Source: Prochlorococcus sp. AG-335-I21
GTDB lineage: Bacteria; Cyanobacteriota; Cyanobacteriia; PCC-6307; Cyanobiaceae
Length of the DNA stretch: 64,000 nt
Reading direction: 5' to 3'
Assembly (NCBI GenBank): GCA_003282225.1
Contig: QBZO01000002.1
Coordinates: 1-64,000, forward strand
Within the stretch, counting starts at the first letter, position 1. Each line of letters opens with the position of its first letter. The position numbers and the translations under genes were made by a program. Under the pieces are notes generated by a model. The model ran no database searches. It saw only the letters and a program-made list of their open reading frames with translations, and had not been told where the DNA came from. Positions 56,553 through 64,000 of the stretch are shown in pieces.

Positions 56553-57092
56553 ATGATAAATCATAATGAGTGGTTAATTGTTGGCTTAATAACATCTCCT
56601 CAAGGCATTAATGGAAAAATCAAGGTTAAGTCTCTAAGTGATTTTGAAGAAAGATTTATAGACCCTGGCAAAAGATGGATACAAAAAGATAACGAGACTC
56701 CTAGAGAATTCGAGCTTACGCATGGTTTTAAAAAACCAGGTAAAGAATCATTCATTATTACATTTAAAGGGATAAATAATAGGACTCAAGCAGAAAACTT
56801 AAAGGGACAAAAAATCCTCGTGAAAGTTGATTCAATTCCAAAATTGAGTCATGGAGAATATCACTTAACTGAACTATTGAATTTAAATGTCAAAATTCTA
56901 GAAAATAACCAATCACAAATAATTGGAAAAGTTATTAACTTATCTAACGAGAAAAATAATTTACTTGTAATTCAACTTTTGAAAAATAATAAAGAGGTTC
57001 TCATACCATTTGTTAAAGAAATTGTTCCAGTTGTTGATATTAAAAAAAATTTTATAATACTTACTCCTCCTTCGGGTCTATTAGAGTTGTAA
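56553..57092 (+). CDS. rimM: 16S rRNA processing protein RimM
   Basis: 179 residues from ATG 56553 ([28 protein letters not shown]). The track's longer start reads through the opposite ndhS gene. It has the RimM N-terminal beta-barrel and the PRC-barrel C-terminal half ([44 protein letters not shown]). It assists maturation of the 30S head with S19. It converges with glmS across an 18-bp gap. Confidence 0.94.
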   Translation: MINHNEWLIVGLITSPQGINGKIKVKSLSDFEERFIDPGKRWIQKDNETPREFELTHGFKKPGKESFIITFKGINNRTQAENLKGQKILVKVDSIPKLSHGEYHLTELLNLNVKILENNQSQIIGKVINLSNEKNNLLVIQLLKNNKEVLIPFVKEIVPVVDIKKNFIILTPPSGLLEL

Positions 57093-57110
57093 GTCGTCTT
57101 TTTAAAATGT

Positions 57111-59006
57111 TTACTCTACTGTTACGCTTTTAGCTAGATTTCTTGGTTGATCAACATCAAGTCCTCTATGAGCAGCAATGTGATAACTCAATAATTGAAG
57201 AGGAATAATGGTAAGCAGAGGTGTAATCAATTCATTTGTTGAAGGTATGGTCATTAAATAATCAAATATTTCAGTCCCATTACATTGAGGGGCAACACCA
57301 ATTAAATAAGCATCTCTAGCTTTTGCTTCTTGAGCATTACTAATTACCTTATCAAAGACTTGCCCTGGAGTAGCTATTGAAATTACAGGTACTTTTTTGT
57401 CTAGTAAAGCTATTGGCCCATGCTTCATTTCCCCAGCAGGATAACCTGCAGCATGTATATAACTAATTTCCTTCAACTTCAGAGCCCCCTCAAGAGCAAT
57501 AGGATAATTTATTCCTCTTCCTAAAAAAATAACGTCTTTAATATTAAAAAAATCATGTGCAAGTTTTTCAGAAGATTCATTATGTTTTTCTAAAAGTTCT
57601 TCAACTAATGCCGGTAATTTAGTTAATTCTGAAACTAATTCATTAATATTTTCATTACTTTGACTTCCTTTAATTTGAGCAAATTTTATAGCTAATCCAT
57701 AAAAAGAAAGAAGTTGCGCAAAGAAAGTTTTTGTAGCAGCAACACCAATTTCAATTCCAGCACTAATATTAATAATATTTGGTATTTGTCTACCTATTGA
57801 GCTTTCAACTCTATTCGTAATAGCAATTAAATTTGGTTTAAAGTTATTATCCCCTACTGAAGATCTCCTCTCAATTTCCATATTTATAGCCGCAATAGTA
57901 TCGGCAGTTTCTCCTGACTGAGTCACTCCAATTGTTAAGGTATTAGGAAGTAATGGTGGTGGGGAGTATCTAAACTCACTCGCAAAAAAAACATTTGTTG
58001 GTAAACCTGAAAATTGTTCTAATAAAAATTTACCCACCATTGCAGAATGCTTACTCGTACCACAAGCAACAATATCTATTCTTTCAATTGAGTTAAAAAA
58101 ATCTGTATCAAAGGAGTAATTAATTTGTAATTGATCAGTCTTTAAATCTTTAATTAAATATTTTTCTAACCAATATTTAGCAATATCAGGCTGATCATAG
58201 ATTTCCTTTAACATATAGTGTTTAAATTTTTTTTTATCACTTAACTGGTCTGCAGTTTGTAAAGAAATTGGATTTCGATATTGTCTCTCGTTATTGGAAT
58301 CATAAATTTCTATTCCTAAAGGAGTTAAAAGAGCTATTTCCTCATCCTCCAAAGGTAAAATAATTTTTGTAAAGTTTGCTATTGCTGGCGTATCACTTGC
58401 ACAAATAAATTCTCCTTCCCCTAATCCAATTATTAAAGGTGCCTGCTTCCTAGCAACAACTAATGCTTCAGGAGCACCAGACCATAATACTGCTAATGCG
58501 TATGATCCTTCTAAATCGGAGATTACGTTTCTGACTGCTACTAATAAAGTTGAACCGTTACTTTCAAGCTTTAATTGACTTAAAGCAAATAATTCTTTTT
58601 GTATTAAGTGTGGTATGACTTCTGTATCAGTATCAGAATTAAAAACAATTCCATCTTTTTGTAATTTAATTTTTAATTCCTGATAATTTTCAATAATCCC
58701 ATTTTGGACAACTGCAACCTCCCCTAAACTATCAATGTGTGGATGTGCATTTTTAACCCCTGGTTTTCCATGAGTGGCCCAACGTGTATGACCTATTCCT
58801 ACAGTTCCAGGTATTTCGATATTTTTTAAGTTATTTTTTAAATTTTTCAGTTTTCCTTCTGCTTTATTACAAGATATATTCTTGGTTTCAGAGTTAATTA
58901 TTGCAATACCTGCGGAATCATACCCTCTATATTCAAGTTTTTCCAATCCATTTATAAGTAATGGCAATGCTTTTTTATAACCGGTAACAGCAACAATTCC
59001 GCACAT
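57111..59006 (-). CDS. glmS: Glucosamine-fructose-6-phosphate aminotransferase
   Basis: 631 residues from the ATG at 59006, chosen because the mature enzyme needs Cys at position 2 (MCGIVAVTGYKKALP); the track starts six codons earlier. The N-terminal glutaminase domain has LEYRGYDSAGIA and GIGHTRWATHGKP. Two SIS domains follow (VACGTSKHSAMVGKF, GVTQSGETADTIAA, LGRGINYPIALEGALKLKEISYIHAAGYPAGEMKHGPIAL). It ends DQPRNLAKSVTVE. The product feeds peptidoglycan. I saw no glmS ribozyme, which is expected outside Gram-positives. Confidence 0.97.
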   Translation of the reverse strand: MCGIVAVTGYKKALPLLINGLEKLEYRGYDSAGIAIINSETKNISCNKAEGKLKNLKNNLKNIEIPGTVGIGHTRWATHGKPGVKNAHPHIDSLGEVAVVQNGIIENYQELKIKLQKDGIVFNSDTDTEVIPHLIQKELFALSQLKLESNGSTLLVAVRNVISDLEGSYALAVLWSGAPEALVVARKQAPLIIGLGEGEFICASDTPAIANFTKIILPLEDEEIALLTPLGIEIYDSNNERQYRNPISLQTADQLSDKKKFKHYMLKEIYDQPDIAKYWLEKYLIKDLKTDQLQINYSFDTDFFNSIERIDIVACGTSKHSAMVGKFLLEQFSGLPTNVFFASEFRYSPPPLLPNTLTIGVTQSGETADTIAAINMEIERRSSVGDNNFKPNLIAITNRVESSIGRQIPNIINISAGIEIGVAATKTFFAQLLSFYGLAIKFAQIKGSQSNENINELVSELTKLPALVEELLEKHNESSEKLAHDFFNIKDVIFLGRGINYPIALEGALKLKEISYIHAAGYPAGEMKHGPIALLDKKVPVISIATPGQVFDKVISNAQEAKARDAYLIGVAPQCNGTEIFDYLMTIPSTNELITPLLTIIPLQLLSYHIAAHRGLDVDQPRNLAKSVTVE

Positions 59007-59087
59007 GTAAATAATTTTCTTCAATTATATTGAATAAAATTAAGTATTTAATAAGACATGGACTCTCTTCCAACTGCACTATAAAAA

Positions 59088-59354
<267 letters not shown>

Positions 59355-59466
59355 TCACAATATAATACTATTGTCTTACAAAGAAATTAAAAAAATTAAG
59401 ATATGCTTCACTCTTGTTAACTCTAGGGCATAAAATCAAGTAGATAATTAGTAAATTCCATAAACT

Positions 59467-59709
59467 ATGTCACAAGAAGAAATCCTTCAAAAAGTTTGCT
59501 CTATTGTTTCTGAGCAACTAAGTGTTGAATCAGCCGAAGTAAAATCTGATTCAAACTTTCAAAATGATTTAGGTGCAGACTCCCTTGACACCGTTGAGCT
59601 AGTAATGGCACTGGAAGAAGCATTTGATATCGAGATACCTGATGAAGCAGCTGAAGGCATCGCAACAGTAGGAGATGCTGTTAAATTCATCGAAGAAAAA
59701 AAAGGTTAA
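59467..59709 (+). CDS. acpP: Acyl carrier protein
   Basis: An 80-residue acidic carrier of fatty acyl chains. The phosphopantetheine Ser is in [19 protein letters not shown]. It is followed by fabF after 6 bp, the classical pair, so the two are one transcript. Confidence 0.98.
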   Translation: MSQEEILQKVCSIVSEQLSVESAEVKSDSNFQNDLGADSLDTVELVMALEEAFDIEIPDEAAEGIATVGDAVKFIEEKKG

Positions 59710-59715
59710 TTTAGG

Positions 59716-60960
59716 ATGCCAAATTTCCATCGAGTAGTTATTACCGGTATAGGAGCAGTGACTCCAATTGGTAACAACATTGATGAATATTTACTCGGCC
59801 TACAAAAAGGGTCAAATGGAGTTTCAGATATTACTCTCTTTAATCCTGAACAACATCCCTGCAAGTTTGCGGCAGAAGTTAAAAATCTTCAAACCGAAAA
59901 TTTTATTGAACCTAAAGAATCTAAAAGATGGGATCGATTTTCACAATTTGGAGTAATAGCTGCAAAGCAAGCTTTCAATGATTCTGGAATTGAAATAACT
60001 GAAGCCAATGAATCAAGAATTGGAGTAATCATTGGCTCTGGTGTTGGAGGCTTACTTACAATGGAAAGTCAAGCTCAAATATTAAGTCATAAAGGTCCAA
60101 AAAGAGTGAGCCCATTTACAGTTCCAATGATGATCCCAAATATGGCGACAGGACTTGCTGCTATTGCGTTAGGAGCAAAAGGTCCTAGCTCTGCCGTATC
60201 CACCGCTTGCGCTGCTGGATCAAATGCTATTGGAGACTCTTACAGATTATTACAGCTGGGGAAAGCAGATGCAATGATTTGCGGAGGAGCAGAAGCAAGT
60301 ATAACTCCTCTTGGAGTAGCAGGTTTTGCGAGCGCCAAAGCACTCTCTTTTAGAAATGAAAGTCCTAAAACTGCAAGTAGACCTTTTGATGCTGAGAGGG
60401 ATGGATTTGTTATTGGAGAAGGATCTGGGATTCTTGTTCTAGAAACTCTTGAAAGTGCAAAAAAAAGAGGCGCAAAAATTTACGCTGAAATTATTGGTTA
60501 TGGGTCAACTTGTGATGCTCATCACATTACTTCGCCTTCTCCTGGTGGAACTGGAGGGGCAGCAGCAATAAAGCTTGCCATTGATGATAGTTCAATTAAC
60601 CCTGATCAGGTTGATTACATAAATGCTCATGGCACTAGCACCGCAGCAAACGACAAAAATGAAACTTCTGCAATTAAATCCATATTTAAAGACAGATCTT
60701 ACCTCATTCCTGTAAGCTCTACTAAGTCGATGACTGGGCATCTCTTAGGGGGTTCAGGAGGTATAGAAGCTGTAGCTTGTATTCTTTCTTTGACACATAA
60801 TTTTGTCCCTCCTACAATAAATTACGTAAATCCTGATCCAGATTGTGATCTTGATTATGTACCAAATAATGCCAGAGATGCTCAAATAAGAGTTGCTCTT
60901 TCTAATTCATTCGGCTTTGGTGGTCACAACGTTTGTCTAGCATTTAGCAAACTTGATTGA
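59716..60960 (+). CDS. fabF: 3-oxoacyl-[acyl-carrier-protein] synthase II
   Basis: A 414-residue condensing enzyme that elongates fatty acids and controls unsaturation. The catalytic Cys is in AVSTACAAGSNAIGDS, and the two His are in NAHGTSTAANDKNE and STKSMTGHLLGGSGGIEAV. The length is normal. It is coupled to acpP upstream and followed after 42 bp by tkt. Confidence 0.98.
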   Translation: MPNFHRVVITGIGAVTPIGNNIDEYLLGLQKGSNGVSDITLFNPEQHPCKFAAEVKNLQTENFIEPKESKRWDRFSQFGVIAAKQAFNDSGIEITEANESRIGVIIGSGVGGLLTMESQAQILSHKGPKRVSPFTVPMMIPNMATGLAAIALGAKGPSSAVSTACAAGSNAIGDSYRLLQLGKADAMICGGAEASITPLGVAGFASAKALSFRNESPKTASRPFDAERDGFVIGEGSGILVLETLESAKKRGAKIYAEIIGYGSTCDAHHITSPSPGGTGGAAAIKLAIDDSSINPDQVDYINAHGTSTAANDKNETSAIKSIFKDRSYLIPVSSTKSMTGHLLGGSGGIEAVACILSLTHNFVPPTINYVNPDPDCDLDYVPNNARDAQIRVALSNSFGFGGHNVCLAFSKLD

Positions 60961-61002
60961 TGAAAACCAACTCTGTACTCCAAAATTACCTTACTTAAAA
61001 CA

Positions 61003-63009
61003 ATGGTCGCTGCATCTGTTTCATTAGAATCACTATGTGTAAATAGTATAAGAATGCTGGCTGTAGATGCAGTAAATAAATCTAATAGCGGGCATCCTGG
61101 CTTACCTATGGGTTGCGCACCTATGGGTTATGCATTATGGCACAATATTCTCAATCACAATCCCAATAATCCAAAGTGGTTTAATAGAGATCGCTTTGTA
61201 TTATCAGCTGGTCATGGGTGTATGTTGTTATATTCTCTTCTGCATCTGACTGGATATAAATCAGTTTCCATTGAAGATATTAAAGAATTTAGACAATGGG
61301 GATCCAAGACACCTGGGCATCCAGAAACGTTTGAGACTGAAGGTGTTGAGGTAACGGCAGGGCCATTAGGAGCAGGGATTTCTAACGCTGTTGGTTTAGC
61401 AATTGCAGAAGCACACTTGGCAGCTAAATTCAATAAAAAAGATTGCGAAATTGTTGATCACTATACCTATGTAATAATGGGAGACGGTTGTAATCAAGAA
61501 GGGATTGCCTCTGAAGCATGTTCACTTGCTGGACATCTTAAGCTTGGAAAATTAATAGCTCTATATGATGATAATCAAATCACAATTGATGGACGTACAG
61601 ATGTTTCATTTACAGAAGATGTTTTAAAAAGATATGAAGCTTATGGATGGCATGTGCAACATGTTGAAGATGGTAATCATGATGTAAAAGGTATTACCAA
61701 AGCTATTGAGAGTGCGAAATCTGTAAAAGATAAACCTTCTCTAATCAAAATTTCTACGATAATAGGTTACGGTTCACCAAACAAGTCAGATACTGCAGGA
61801 ATTCATGGAGCTGCAGTAGGAGAAGAAGAAGCTTCCTTAACCAGAGAGTTTTTAGATTGGGAATATCCGCCTTTTGAAATACCCCAGGAAGTATATTCGC
61901 AATTTAGACAAGCTATTACTAGAGGTGAAGACTCTGAAAAAGAATGGAATTTAAAATTTCAAGGCTACCAAAACACATATCCTTCTGAAGGAGCAGAACT
62001 AAAAAGAATGATTCAAGGTGAATTGCCAGAAAACTGGGATTCAGACCTACCTTCATATACGGTAGATGATAAGGGTCTAGCAACAAGAAAACATTCTCAA
62101 ATATGCTTAGGAGCTCTTGGGCCTAATCTTCCTGAATTAATTGGAGGATCTGCAGATTTAACTCACTCTAATTACACAGATATAAAAGGAGAAACAGGAT
62201 CATTTCAGGCACATTCACCAGAAAAGAGATATTTGCATTTTGGTGTAAGAGAGCATGCAATGGCAGCAATATTAAATGGAATTGCTTATCACGACAGTGG
62301 ATTAGTACCCTATGGAGGAACTTTTCTTGTTTTTGCAGACTATATGAGAGGTTCAATGAGACTATCTGCCCTCAGTGAGCTGGGAGTTATTTATGTACTT
62401 ACTCATGATTCAATTGGAGTGGGCGAAGATGGTCCAACACATCAACCTGTCGAAACGATCCCCTCACTTAGAGCAATGCCAAATATGCTAGTCTTTAGAC
62501 CTGGAGATGGTAATGAAACAAGTGGTGCTTATAAGCTTGCAATTAAAAATAGAAAAAGACCTTCTGCTCTTTGTCTAAGTAGGCAGGCTATGCCAAATCA
62601 AGAGAATACCTCTATCGAAAAAGTTGCACTAGGTGGATATATAGTTTCTGATTGCGAGGGAACTCCTGATGTAATATATATCGGAACTGGAAGTGAACTA
62701 AACCTTTGCATTGAAGCAAGTAAAGAAATCTCAAAATTAGGAAAAAAGACTAGAGTTATTTCTATGCCTTGTGTAGAGCTATTTGAAGAACAAGAAGCTT
62801 CTTATAAAGAAAGTATTTTGCCTAGTAGTATCAAAAAAAGAGTTGTAGTTGAAGCTGCACATTCATTCGGATGGCACAAATATACTGGGCTTGATGGAAT
62901 TTGTATTACTATGGATAGATTTGGCGCATCAGCTCCTGGTGGAAAGTGTATGACCAATTTTGGATTTACAGTTGAAAATGTTGTAAATAAAACCAAAGAG
63001 ATTTTATAA
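61003..63009 (+). CDS. tkt: Transketolase
   Basis: A 668-residue thiamine-diphosphate enzyme of the Calvin cycle and pentose phosphate pathway. It has [19 protein letters not shown], the TPP motif [35 protein letters not shown], and [28 protein letters not shown]. It converges with thiC, which supplies the pyrimidine half of its cofactor; the 7-bp gap is probably coincidence. Confidence 0.98.
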   Translation: MVAASVSLESLCVNSIRMLAVDAVNKSNSGHPGLPMGCAPMGYALWHNILNHNPNNPKWFNRDRFVLSAGHGCMLLYSLLHLTGYKSVSIEDIKEFRQWGSKTPGHPETFETEGVEVTAGPLGAGISNAVGLAIAEAHLAAKFNKKDCEIVDHYTYVIMGDGCNQEGIASEACSLAGHLKLGKLIALYDDNQITIDGRTDVSFTEDVLKRYEAYGWHVQHVEDGNHDVKGITKAIESAKSVKDKPSLIKISTIIGYGSPNKSDTAGIHGAAVGEEEASLTREFLDWEYPPFEIPQEVYSQFRQAITRGEDSEKEWNLKFQGYQNTYPSEGAELKRMIQGELPENWDSDLPSYTVDDKGLATRKHSQICLGALGPNLPELIGGSADLTHSNYTDIKGETGSFQAHSPEKRYLHFGVREHAMAAILNGIAYHDSGLVPYGGTFLVFADYMRGSMRLSALSELGVIYVLTHDSIGVGEDGPTHQPVETIPSLRAMPNMLVFRPGDGNETSGAYKLAIKNRKRPSALCLSRQAMPNQENTSIEKVALGGYIVSDCEGTPDVIYIGTGSELNLCIEASKEISKLGKKTRVISMPCVELFEEQEASYKESILPSSIKKRVVVEAAHSFGWHKYTGLDGICITMDRFGASAPGGKCMTNFGFTVENVVNKTKEIL

Positions 63010-63016
63010 ACTTAAA

Positions 63017-64000
<984 letters not shown>

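Overview
The window is AT-rich chromosome from a marine picocyanobacterium, almost certainly a high-light-adapted Prochlorococcus. The evidence is the low GC and tight packing, oxygenic photosynthesis genes (psaC, psaD, ndhN, ndhS, a CURT1/CAAD protein), the heme-to-bilin cassette ho1-pebA-pebB, cyanobacteria-specific architectures (fused panC-cmk, cyanobacterial-type glutamate-cysteine ligase, tandem CobO, LdpA) and picocyanobacterial gene order throughout. No rRNA, CRISPR array or intact integrase is present.

Region by region. 1-2038 holds the 3' part of rpoA, then rplQ and truA on the plus strand. At about 2029-2038 truA runs head-on into rplX, and both genes lose their 3' ends there. The genes that normally lie between them (rplE to rpsK, including secY and adk) are absent. 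This looks like an inverted chimeric join of the type made by multiple displacement amplification or misassembly. 2029-7441 is the rest of the S10 ribosomal protein operon (rplC to rplX) on the minus strand, with a structured leader upstream of rplC. 7741-36688 is ordinary core genome: ndhN-ldpA, tRNA-Gln, a HAD protein, recA behind a LexA box, tyrA, a CrtD-like oxidoreductase, fructosamine kinase, CAAD protein, moeB, tandem cobO, larE, speD, recF, tRNA-Arg(CCG), ppc, gshA, trpE, psaD, a divergent histidine kinase, rodA, mrp, hemF, a CCB1-like protein, an RNase D-like exonuclease and an LpxB-like glycosyltransferase.

36698-38515 is the accessory part. A complete tRNA-Cys gene and a 22-bp copy of its 3' end bracket about 0.8 kb. 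That segment carries paired GGTAGGAAA sites 11 bp apart near both ends and one gene with a near-consensus sigma-70 promoter. The gene encodes a signal-peptide protein made almost wholly of identical 16-residue repeats. No recombinase is present, so this reads as a minimal, non-autonomous tRNA-borne element, in line with known tRNA-anchored islands of Prochlorococcus. Beyond it is a roughly 0.9-kb stretch of broken small reading frames, including a frameshifted Cys-motif gene behind a perfect Shine-Dalgarno sequence.

38516-64000 returns to core genome: two lineage proteins of unknown function, purM, panC-cmk, a low-molecular-weight phosphatase, pebB-pebA-ho1, icd, a DUF1537 kinase, an aldose-epimerase-like protein, an alpha/beta hydrolase, a Na+/H+ antiporter, glgP, a small decayed zone, tRNA-Arg(CCT), rnpB, rnc, ndhS, rimM, glmS, psaC, acpP-fabF, tkt and the C-terminal part of thiC cut by the window end. 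Together the core genes cover translation, photosystem I and NDH-1, carbon handling (ppc, icd, glgP, tkt), bilin, heme and carotenoid metabolism, and DNA repair. All functional calls are by reading motifs; no database search was run.
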